From: Streptomyces viridochromogenes DSM 40736
GTDB taxonomy: Bacteria > Actinomycetota > Actinomycetes > Streptomycetales > Streptomycetaceae
Direction: 5' to 3'
Assembly: GCF_000158955.1 (NCBI RefSeq)
Contig: NZ_GG657757.1
Span: 8,119,507 to 8,176,356, forward strand
DNA length: 56,850 bases
Shown here: positions 50,498-56,850 of the stretch, piece after piece
Numbering within the stretch: the first letter of the stretch is position 1
Layout: each line of letters starts with the position of its first letter
Program-made: the position numbers and the translations under genes
The notes under the pieces: model-generated
What the model was told of the DNA's origin: nothing
What the model saw: the letters and a program-made list of their open reading frames with translations, nothing else
The model's database searches: none

Positions 50498-51300
50498 GGC
50501 AGCAGCCAGTCGACGGGACGCTGGTCGGCCAGCTTGATCGAGCCCGAGGCCAGCGTCATGGAGGTCAGCTTGTACGGCGGGCCGTCCGCGGACGACCACT
50601 TGTAGCCGCTCTTCGTGGCGGACGACCTGTCCAGCCGGACCGTCACGGCCACCGGCCTGCCCTTCTTCGTGAACTGCTCGCCCAGCTGGCTGTCCCCGAG
50701 GAACGCGGCGATCTGCTGCGGGGACTGGGCCGAGCGGTCCACCGACTTCACATGGCCGCGCAGCACCCCGTACTCCTCGGTGGGCACCGACTGCACGGTC
50801 AGGTCCACGGTGGCGTCGTCGGGGATCGAGGCGGCGTTCTCGGCGGGGACGTAGACCGTCGCGTACAGCGTGTCCTTGGCGTGGGCGACCTTCTCGACGG
50901 CGGCGACGTTCGCGCCGGTCTGGATGATCTGCCCGACGGTCGCGGCGAGCGCGGAGACCCGGCCCGCGTCCAGTGTGCGGACGACGGTCTCACCCTGGCT
51001 CGTACGGACCTTCAGCACGGGGGAGTTCGCGGGCACCTGCTCGCCCTGCTTGGCGAGGACCGCGGTCACCTGGCCCGCGACGGGGCTCTGGAGGAGATAG
51101 CTGCCCTGCCCGTGCGTGATGATGGCGGGCGCGCTGACGGTGGAGGCCACCGAGCCGGTCACCGCCCACACCGAGGCGGCTGCCATCGCGACCACCGTCA
51201 CCGAGAGGACGAGCCAGCCCTGCGGGCGGGCGAAACGCACCGGCAGGTCGAGTTCCTCCGGTGACTGAAGCTTGGCGAGGGCCTGTTGGCGGAACTGCAA
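50494..51300 (-). CDS. HlyD-like membrane-fusion (NHLP system secretion) protein
   Basis: 268 residues. One N-terminal transmembrane helix (~28-48) is followed by a biotinyl-lipoyl-like segment (LLQSPVAGQVTAVLAKQGEQVPANSPVLKV, ~68-97) and a beta-rich domain, as in adaptor proteins of peptide exporters. It is the first exporter gene after the precursor peptide and overlaps the C39-ABC gene by ATGA. A hairpin lies between it and the precursor. Confidence 0.9.
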   Translation of the reverse strand: MQFRQQALAKLQSPEELDLPVRFARPQGWLVLSVTVVAMAAASVWAVTGSVASTVSAPAIITHGQGSYLLQSPVAGQVTAVLAKQGEQVPANSPVLKVRTSQGETVVRTLDAGRVSALAATVGQIIQTGANVAAVEKVAHAKDTLYATVYVPAENAASIPDDATVDLTVQSVPTEEYGVLRGHVKSVDRSAQSPQQIAAFLGDSQLGEQFTKKGRPVAVTVRLDRSSATKSGYKWSSADGPPYKLTSMTLASGSIKLADQRPVDWLLP

Positions 51301-51388
51301 GGAACTTCCCTCACCCGTAGAAGAGGTACGTACAGCCGTGTCAGGGGGGCTGGCGGCCGTAGCGGAGGTTCTTACGGAACCCGAAGAA

Positions 51389-51415
51389 CCCGGAACCGCC
51401 GGCTGCGGTTCCGGG
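51389..51415 (-). terminator. Hairpin between precursor peptide and exporter genes (attenuator)
   Basis: CCCGGAACCGC pairs perfectly with GCGGTTCCGGG (11-bp stem) across a CGGCT loop, 23 bp beyond the precursor stop. Partial termination here would give more precursor than exporter transcript, as in many bacteriocin operons. There is no U-tract. Confidence 0.65.
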
Positions 51416-51437
51416 AATCAACGGCACAAGGGCTCGA

Positions 51438-51653
51438 TCAGAGGCCGGAAACGAGGCCGGTGACCGGGGCCGTGTTCAGGCCGGTGACGCCCTCGACGGT
51501 GCCGACGGCGGTGTCGACCAGGCCGGAGACCGGGGCAATGCCGTCAACGGTGTCGGTGACGGTGTTCACGGCGTTCACGGACAGGCCGCCGGAGATGGCG
51601 TCGAGCTGGGCGTCAGCGATCTCGACGGTCTCAACCTGGGGGGTGGAGTTCAT
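51438..51653 (-). CDS. Double-glycine leader precursor peptide with a cysteine-free core
   Basis: 71 residues from ATG 51651-51653; AAGGGAAG lies seven nucleotides upstream. The leader (MNSTPQVETVEIADAQLDAISGG, 23 residues, quoted in parts: VETVEIADAQ then LDAISGG) has the classic double-glycine pattern with Leu at -7 and Ile at -4, suited to the C39 peptidase downstream. The 48-residue core contains no Cys, Lys, Arg, His or aromatic residue; it is built from Val, Thr, Gly, Leu, Ala, Asp, with loose repeats (APVSGLVD / APVTGLVSG; TVDG / TVEG). The operon has no lanthionine synthetase, cyclodehydratase or radical SAM gene, so the mature peptide may be unmodified. Confidence 0.85.
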   Translation of the reverse strand: MNSTPQVETVEIADAQLDAISGGLSVNAVNTVTDTVDGIAPVSGLVDTAVGTVEGVTGLNTAPVTGLVSGL

Positions 51654-51770
51654 GATGGAACTTCCCTTCATATGGATATCTCACAAGGGGGGAGCGGCCC
51701 CCTCTGGGGACAGATGACGGCCGCGACCGCGAGTGCCGGACTCCCGTTTCCGAGTGCCCTGTGTGGCCCC

Positions 51771-51786
51771 GCGATGCGAAGGATCA
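51771..51786. repeat. Shared element copy 1, upstream of the precursor gene
   Basis: GCGATGCGAAGGATCA, 118 bp upstream of the precursor ATG, matches the copy at 52267 with one extra G there. Same strand orientation as copy 2, thus opposite relative to the flanking genes. Confidence 0.5.
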
Positions 51787-52266
51787 AAGCACGCTGCGGG
51801 TGCGCGCTTCCAATCAACCACCCGTCTCACCAGGCAACTTGCGCCCCAGTGGCACCGAAGCGTGCAGATCTGCGCACGTGGCCGTGGCGAGTCCTTCACA
51901 TGCGCCACGGCATCGGCTCATCCGACCCCTTGTCTCTGGGGGCGGCGAATCCGGCACTCCCGCCCCAAAGGCGTGAGCCGCGCGACGGGCGTGTGGATAA
52001 CCCTCGGCTCGGTGACCGGGTTGAGCATTCGATGTGCAGATTCGCTGAAGGTGGGATTCAACTCGGCGATCGCAACAGATCGTTTCCGGGCGAATACGGA
52101 CCGTGTCGGTTCGGGAGGGCTGGGGAGGGGCGTGCGGCTGAAAGGCCGTCATCCGGCCATGGGTGGCTGCCGGTCGGCAGGGGCCGGTGTTCCGGGCCCG
52201 CCTGTGTGACCAGGGCAGTCGCAGACCGCGCGGTCGGTGCGCGGGCGGCGGGAGTTGGCTGATTCC

Positions 52267-52283
52267 GCGATGCGAAGGGATCA
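52267..52283. repeat. Shared element copy 2, upstream of the S1 protease gene
   Basis: GCGATGCGAAGGGATCA, 115 bp upstream of the protease start, corresponds to copy 1 at 51771. The equal distance to the two starts suggests a common regulator. Confidence 0.5.
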
Positions 52284-52397
52284 CTTGCAAACGGAATTGA
52301 ACGCCCCACGAAGCCCGTGCGTACCAACAGCCATCCAGGCGCCCCCCAACTGCTGCCGGACGGCGGCACATACTCCGTCCCCCAGGAGGAGAGAAGT

Positions 52398-53810
52398 TTG
52401 AGTCACAAGCGAATTCCGAAGCGCAAGGCCGCGATAGCGGCGGGCAGCGTGGTGGCGCTGGGCGCGGCCGCGATCCTGCTCCCCAACGCCAATGCGTCGC
52501 AGGACGGTTCGTCCGACGACGCGGCCGCGGCGCCGAAGACCCTGAAGGCGGGCGACGCCTCGGATCTCGCCTCGCAGCTCTCCGGGCTCCTCGGTGAGGC
52601 GTTCGGCGGCTCCTACTACGACGGTGACAGCCAGCAGCTCGTCGTCAACGTCGTCCCGGGCGACAACAACAACGTGATCGTGCAGGCGAAGGCGGCCGGC
52701 GCGAAGGTGCGCGAGGTCGAGAACAGCTGGTCGGAGCTCCAGGACGGGGCGTCCACGCTGAAGTCCGAGGCGACCATCGCGGGCACCTCGTGGTCGATCG
52801 ACCCGCGCACCAACAAGCTCCTGGTGACCGCCGACAGCACCGTGACCGGTGCCAAGTGGGACAGACTGGAGAGCACCGTGAAGAGCCTCGGCTCCGGCAT
52901 GGCCACGGTCAAGAAGTCGTCGGGCACCTTCAAGCCGTTCGTCTCGGGCGGTGACGCCATCTTCGCGGGCGGCTCGCGCTGCTCCCTCGGCTTCAACGTC
53001 ACCGCGGGCGACGGTTCGCCCGCCTTCCTGACGGCCGGTCACTGCACGCTCGGCGGCAACGAGTGGTCGGACTCCCAGGGCGGTCAGCCGATCGCCACGG
53101 TCGACCAGGCCACGTTCCCGGGCAACGGCGACTTCGCACTCGTGAAGTACGACGACCCGGCGACCGAGGCGCCCAGCGAGGTCAACACCGGTGACCAGAC
53201 CGTCCAGATCACCGAGGCCGCCGAGGCGACCGTCGGCCAGCAGGTCTTCCGGATGGGCAGCACCACCGGTCTCAACGACGGCCAGGTGCTCGGACTCGAC
53301 GCCACGGTGAACTACCCGGAGGGCACCGTCACCGGCCTCATCCAGACCGATGTCTGCGCCGAGCCCGGCGACAGCGGTGGCTCCCTGTTCACCCAGGACG
53401 GTCTCGCGATCGGCCTGACCTCGGGCGGCAGCGGCGACTGCACGGCCGGCGGTGAGACGTTCTTCCAGCCGGTGACCACCGCTCTGGAGGCGGTCGGCGC
53501 GACGCTCGGCGCGGGTGGCGCGGGCGCCGGTGCCGGTGGCGAGGCCGGTGCGGGCGAGGAAGGCGGTGCCGGTGCCGGCGCCGGCGAGGAAGCGGGTGCC
53601 GGTGAAGAGGCCGGTGCCGGTGGCGAGGCCGGTGCGGGTGCCGGTGAAGAGGCCGGTGCCGGTGAGGGAGCCGGTGCCGGAGAGCAGGCCGGTGGCGAGG
53701 AAGCGGGCGCCGGTGCCGGTCAGGACGCCGGTGCCGGTCAGGACGCCGGAGCCGGTCAGGACGCGGGCCAGGGCGTCGAGGACAACTCCGGTCTGACCGA
53801 GTCCCGCTGA
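52398..53810 (+). CDS. Secreted S1-family (alpha-lytic/SGPA-like) serine protease with repeat tail
   Basis: 470 residues from TTG 52398, with AGGAGG eight nucleotides upstream. A basic signal peptide (SHKRIPKRKAAIAAGS) is followed by a pro-region (~45-185). The mature chymotrypsin-like domain starts near residue 186 (AIFAGGSRCSLGFNV, as in Streptomyces griseus protease A). The triad is His215 (TAGHC), Asp245 (GDFALV) and Ser326 (GDSGGS), with paired cysteines. Residues ~371-460 form a repeat tail of Gly-Ala-Gly-Glu units (GAGEEAGAGEE type), which is unusual and may bind the wall or act as a spacer. A strong hairpin follows. Confidence 0.92.
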   Translation: MSHKRIPKRKAAIAAGSVVALGAAAILLPNANASQDGSSDDAAAAPKTLKAGDASDLASQLSGLLGEAFGGSYYDGDSQQLVVNVVPGDNNNVIVQAKAAGAKVREVENSWSELQDGASTLKSEATIAGTSWSIDPRTNKLLVTADSTVTGAKWDRLESTVKSLGSGMATVKKSSGTFKPFVSGGDAIFAGGSRCSLGFNVTAGDGSPAFLTAGHCTLGGNEWSDSQGGQPIATVDQATFPGNGDFALVKYDDPATEAPSEVNTGDQTVQITEAAEATVGQQVFRMGSTTGLNDGQVLGLDATVNYPEGTVTGLIQTDVCAEPGDSGGSLFTQDGLAIGLTSGGSGDCTAGGETFFQPVTTALEAVGATLGAGGAGAGAGGEAGAGEEGGAGAGAGEEAGAGEEAGAGGEAGAGAGEEAGAGEGAGAGEQAGGEEAGAGAGQDAGAGQDAGAGQDAGQGVEDNSGLTESR

Positions 53811-53840
53811 CCTGAACCCGTCGGTCTTCGGTCCGACGTC

Positions 53841-53882
53841 GCCGGCCCGGTTCCGCCCCCTTCCTGGCGGGACCGGGCCGGC
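53841..53882. terminator. Bidirectional terminator between the S1 protease and the SpoIIE-type gene
   Basis: A 17-bp stem (GCCGGCCCGGTTCCGCC with its complement, one T-G wobble) and an 8-nt loop lie between convergent stops. Confidence 0.85.
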
Positions 53883-53910
53883 CCACAGGTGCGTCTCCTG
53901 ACGGCCCTTC

Positions 53911-56055
53911 TCATCCGATGGCCCTGAGCAGCAACAGGGCGATGTCGTCGAGCCGTTCCTCCCCGTCCGTGCGGTGCCGGTGGTGGACGAGGCTGTCGGC
54001 CAGCTCGTTCAGCGGCTGGTCCCCGGCGTCGGTCAGGTCCCGGCCCAGGTCCGCCAGGGCCTCCTCGAAGTCCGTGCCGGGGGACTCGACCAAACCGTCG
54101 GTGTAGAGGACGAGCAGGGAGCCGGGAGCGAGGGCGACCTCCGTCGTCGGGTACACCGCGGAGGCGTCGACGCCCAGCAGCGGGCCGCCCGCCAGGTCCA
54201 GGACGCGCACCCGCCCGTCCGGCCGTCTCAGCAGGGGCGGAGGATGACCCGCCCGGGACATCACGGCCCGGCCGTGCGCCGGATCGAGCCGCAGGTACAG
54301 GCAGCTGGCGAACAGTTCGGCACCCAGGTCGAGCAGCAGCCGGTTGGTGCTGCGCATGACCTCCTCCGGCGCCTGGCCCACCGCCGTGTACGCGCGCACC
54401 GCGGTGCGGACCTGCCCCATCAGCCCGGCCGCCGTGACGTTGTGCCCCTGGACGTCCCCGATCACCGCCGCCGCCTTGCCCTGGGCGCGCACCAGGTCGT
54501 AGAAGTCGCCGCCGATGTCCATGCCCTGCGTGGCCGGCACATAGCGGGCGGCGGCCTCGATGCCGGGCAGTGCCGGCAGGGAGTGCGGCAGCAGCGCCTC
54601 CTGCAGTCCGTGCGCGAGCCGGTGCTTGGCGTCGTAGAGCAGCGCTCGCTCCAGCGCCTGGGCGATCAGCCCGGCCAGGCTGGTCATCACCGCCCGCTCC
54701 TCCGTGGGGAAGACGTGCGGCTCGGCGTAGGAGAGCACGCACGTCCCCACCGGCCGGCCCTGCGCGATCAGCGGGAGATAGGCCCAGGCCGCGAACCCGT
54801 CGGGCGTGGCGATCCGCGCCGGATAGGGGCGCTCCAGCTGTTCCCGCGACTCGAAGAACGCGGGCACGCCCGTCCGCAGCACCTGTGTGCCGGGCATCGG
54901 CTCGGACAGCGGGCTCCCGTCGAACCGCTCCACCACGTGCGGGTCCCGGTATCCGCGGTGCCCGAGCACGCGCAGCCGGTTCGCCCGTGAGCCCAGGAGC
55001 ACCAGGGCCTGGCTGCCCACGGCCGGCGCGATCTCGTCCGCGACCAGTTGCACCACGTCCTGCACACCCACCGCCTCGGTGAGCGCGCTGGCCAGATCCA
55101 GCACCTGCGACATGGTGACCAGCCGGGACGGCCTCCCGTCGGACGGGGGCGCGGCCTGGTTCATCTCCGACACGGCCCGGGACCTGGTGATCCGGACGCT
55201 GAGGCCTGTCGTGCTCGGGTACAGCCGGAACGACAGCCACTCGCCGGGCGGGCGCAGCGCCACGAACGAGGAGGTGTGCTGGCTCAGCAGCGCGGCCCGG
55301 TACCGGTCCTCGTACACCGGGTCGTTGAGCCACGGCACCGACGCCCACAGCTGGGTGCCGAGCAGCCGGCTGACCGGGACGTTCAGCAGCTCGGCCGCCG
55401 CCGCGTTGACGAAGCCGATCCGCCCGTGCAGATCCAGCGAGACCAGCCCGTACGGCAGCCGGCTCACCATCCGGGCCGCCTCCACGGTGCCGAGCGTGCC
55501 GGCCATCCCGCCCACCAAGGGGGAGGCGAGCAGATCGCTCTCGACGTGCGGCGGGACGCCGATCTCGGCGGCCCGCTCCAGCCGGACCGCAAGCCGGCCG
55601 CAGGCCGCGACGAGATGCTCGCGCTCCCGGTCCGACAGCTCCGCAGGGTGTCCGCCGGGCCAGGTCACGAAGACGGCGCCGTACACGGCGGTCTCGGTGG
55701 CTATCGGCACCGCGGCCAGCGCGAACGGGTAGGGCAGCACCACGGCGATCCGCGGATAGCGACGGGCCATCTCCTCCTCGCCGCCGACCCACACCAGCTC
55801 CCGCTCCCGCGCCGCGTCGGCGACCGGGATCGGCGCGTTCGTCCCCACCCGCTCCCAGGGCGCCGCGAACGCGCGGGGCAGCCCCGCCATCACCGCCATC
55901 TCCAGCACCGGCTGGTCGGCCGCCAGCAGGTACACCGCACCCGAGTGGGCGTGCACCTCGTCCATCATCGAGGCCAGCGCGAGGGAGAGCAGCGGTCGGC
56001 CGACCGGCGTCCCGGCGGCTGCCGGCGCCTGTGCGGACGACTGCCCGTCGGACAC
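53911..56055 (-). CDS. GAF-PAS-GAF-SpoIIE phosphatase regulator
   Basis: 714 residues from GTG 56053-56055, with GGAGG upstream. Domains: an N-terminal GAF-like region (~20-160; SMMDEVHAHSGAVYLLAADQP), a PAS domain (~200-300; YGLVSLDLHGRIGFVNAAAAELLN), a second GAF (~320-470; VLDLASALTEAVGVQDVVQLV) and a C-terminal PP2C-type SpoIIE phosphatase (~490-714) with DIGGDFYDLVRAQG, IGDVQGHNV, SRAGHPPPLL and LYTDGLVESPG. Unlike the phosphatase at 27533 it lacks the HATPase domain. It probably dephosphorylates a STAS antagonist. It is divergent from a NarL-type regulator. Confidence 0.92.
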   Translation of the reverse strand: MSDGQSSAQAPAAAGTPVGRPLLSLALASMMDEVHAHSGAVYLLAADQPVLEMAVMAGLPRAFAAPWERVGTNAPIPVADAARERELVWVGGEEEMARRYPRIAVVLPYPFALAAVPIATETAVYGAVFVTWPGGHPAELSDREREHLVAACGRLAVRLERAAEIGVPPHVESDLLASPLVGGMAGTLGTVEAARMVSRLPYGLVSLDLHGRIGFVNAAAAELLNVPVSRLLGTQLWASVPWLNDPVYEDRYRAALLSQHTSSFVALRPPGEWLSFRLYPSTTGLSVRITRSRAVSEMNQAAPPSDGRPSRLVTMSQVLDLASALTEAVGVQDVVQLVADEIAPAVGSQALVLLGSRANRLRVLGHRGYRDPHVVERFDGSPLSEPMPGTQVLRTGVPAFFESREQLERPYPARIATPDGFAAWAYLPLIAQGRPVGTCVLSYAEPHVFPTEERAVMTSLAGLIAQALERALLYDAKHRLAHGLQEALLPHSLPALPGIEAAARYVPATQGMDIGGDFYDLVRAQGKAAAVIGDVQGHNVTAAGLMGQVRTAVRAYTAVGQAPEEVMRSTNRLLLDLGAELFASCLYLRLDPAHGRAVMSRAGHPPPLLRRPDGRVRVLDLAGGPLLGVDASAVYPTTEVALAPGSLLVLYTDGLVESPGTDFEEALADLGRDLTDAGDQPLNELADSLVHHRHRTDGEERLDDIALLLLRAIG

Positions 56056-56382
56056 GCCGACCACCTCCTCGCACGGCCGCGCGACCGGGCTCAGGAACAA
56101 ATCTCCCCCTTGGCGGGCCGACGCGCACTACGAGGGCGACGGGGCAGGGGTTTCGGTTACCGTCGGTCACAGGCGCACGGCCTCGGCCGGGGGGCTTCTC
56201 GTACCCCGACCGCCGCCACTCATGCCGCCAAAGTCGAAGCGCGGACGGGCGTACGGGCGCCATGCGTGCGCCCCCGCGCACCCTGATGGCCGGTTCTTCG
56301 CGCCCACGCAGGGTCACGGTCGCGAAAAATAGGGCACGCGCTCCACAGGACGAGGGGGCGCAATCGAGCCGAGGGGGTGGCA
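56056..56382. other. 327-bp divergent non-coding region
   Basis: It separates the SpoIIE-type phosphatase from the response regulator and holds both promoters. I see an A-rich segment near 56325-56335 (GAAAAATAGGG) that could include a -10 element for the response regulator; nothing else is assignable. Confidence 0.35.
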
Positions 56383-56850
56383 GTGATCCGGGTGCTTCTG
56401 GTGCACGACGAGTGTCTCGTGCGGTCGGTGCTGGCGGAGTGGCTGCGGGGGGAATCCGATCTGGCCGTGCACGACACGTCGTGGCGCGGTGCGCCCGGCA
56501 TGATGCGGTCGGTGCGGCCGGACGTCTGCGCGGCGGACCTGGAGTGCGCCGACTCCTACGGCATCCCTCCGCTGGGTGAGTTATCCCGGCCCGGTCCGGA
56601 CCGGGCACGCCCGCGGTTGCTCGTCCTCGCCAACGCGAACCGGCCTGGCCTGCTGAAACGTGCGGTCGAGGCAGGGGCGCTCGGCTACGTCGACAAGGAG
56701 GGCTCGCCGCAGAACCTGCTGCGCGGGATCCGGCGCGTCGCCGAGGGGGAACGTTTCGTCAACGACTCGCTGGGCTTCGGTTTCCTCAAGGCGGCCGAGA
56801 TGCCGCTGACCCGAAGAGAACTGAGCGTGTTATCCCTCGCGGCCGAGGGA
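56383..56850 (+). CDS. NarL/FixJ-type response regulator with two TTA codons (truncated by window edge)
   Basis: 156 codons are present, open at the right edge. GTG 56383 has GAGGGGG five nucleotides upstream. The receiver domain begins VIRVLLVHDECLVRSVLAEWL; the phospho-acceptor Asp is in CAADLECADSYG and the conserved Lys in GALGYVDKEGSPQNLL. The segment MPLTRRELSVLSLAAEG opens a LuxR-type helix-turn-helix. The acidic pair is HDE rather than DDE. Codons at 56581-56583 and 56830-56832 are TTA, implying bldA-dependent translation. It is an orphan regulator divergent from a SpoIIE-type phosphatase. Confidence 0.85.
   Translation, partial: MIRVLLVHDECLVRSVLAEWLRGESDLAVHDTSWRGAPGMMRSVRPDVCAADLECADSYGIPPLGELSRPGPDRARPRLLVLANANRPGLLKRAVEAGALGYVDKEGSPQNLLRGIRRVAEGERFVNDSLGFGFLKAAEMPLTRRELSVLSLAAEG

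Larger units (their letters stand above)
51654..52397. other. 744-bp non-coding region between the precursor gene and the S1 protease gene
   Basis: The region is divergently flanked and must contain promoters for both. I see no gene in it. It holds two copies of a 16-17 nt sequence (51771-51786 and 52267-52283) at similar distances from the two start codons, and a GGGGG/CCCCC hairpin potential near 51690. Confidence 0.5.

Noticed and set aside
45442..50605. Very long plus-strand frames opposite the peptide-export ABC genes
   Set aside because: They mirror the minus-strand ABC genes and are rich in Arg, Gly and His without domains; these are GC-driven shadows.
51672..52262. 196-codon plus-strand frame in the region between precursor and protease
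   Set aside because: It lacks a ribosome-binding site and family resemblance, has atypical codon composition and overlaps the putative promoter elements.
53510..53770. Tandem GGTGCCGGTG repeats considered as a non-coding repeat array
   Set aside because: They are in frame and encode the Gly-Ala-Glu tail of the S1 protease.
1..56850. tRNA, rRNA, IS elements, prophage or attachment sites
   Set aside because: No transposase, integrase, tRNA-like cloverleaf or flanking duplicate site was recognised anywhere in the window.

Overview
The window is a high-GC actinobacterial chromosome segment, almost certainly Streptomyces. The support is a complete conservon (cvnABCDE), a perfect CebR operator in front of a GH9 cellulase, a Streptomyces subtilisin inhibitor-like protein, RsbU/SpoIIE-type phosphatases and STAS antagonists, GTG/TTG starts, and a handful of rare TTA (bldA-type) codons. 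No rRNA, tRNA, CRISPR array, insertion sequence or phage gene was seen. Most regions look like chromosomal accessory or core-border DNA with many short operons.

Layout. 1-2140: the tail of a membrane transporter subunit, a DUF4230 protein, a STAS antagonist and a MarR regulator. 2155-4825: a divergent aldehyde/alcohol dehydrogenase operon whose promoter carries two matching palindromes, probably MarR operators. 4984-6950: a quinone oxidoreductase divergent from a GlxA-type regulator with a leaderless-looking promoter. 7191-12622: a conservon ending in an ExxR-less CYP157-like P450, facing a class I terpene synthase across a very strong hairpin. 12929-17869: small redox and detoxification genes, an Lrp/AsnC relic, a CDF metal exporter and a LysE exporter. 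18221-23236: a CYP105-like P450 with its ferredoxin, a flavoprotein, an aldo/keto reductase, and a PhyH dioxygenase divergent from an AraC regulator.

23434-25533 and 35887-37536 encode two paralogous, unusual proteins: an ECF-sigma-like N-terminus, a zinc-finger-like segment, one membrane helix and a ricin-like lectin domain. Both have a TGAC-N5-GTCA element upstream. Between them lie an SLC13/ArsB-like transporter, a frameshifted DUF4232 lipoprotein, a PAS-GAF-SpoIIE-HATPase regulator, a relic of a GH2-type glycosidase, the CebR-controlled cellulase, an alpha/beta hydrolase that has lost its nucleophile serine, an ECF41 sigma factor, and a Doc-like toxin-antitoxin pair.

37597-44306: an NCS1 permease with an FMN alpha-hydroxyacid oxidase, an SSI inhibitor, and an operon of a heme-oxygenase-like diiron oxidase, a HemK2-like methyltransferase and a CDGSH protein. 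44355-52397 holds the most interesting system: an NHLM/NHLP-type peptide exporter (HlyD-like protein, C39 peptidase-ABC protein, second ABC protein) preceded by a 71-residue double-glycine precursor with a cysteine-free 48-residue core and no visible modification enzyme. A hairpin between precursor and exporter looks like an attenuator. About 0.75 kb upstream lies a secreted S1 protease, and a 16-17 nt sequence is shared by the upstream regions of the precursor and the protease.

53911-end: a second SpoIIE-type phosphatase divergent from a truncated NarL-type response regulator with two TTA codons. Overall the window is rich in developmental or environmental signalling linked to exported effectors. 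Positions and residues were read by eye; family names come from motif recognition without database searches.
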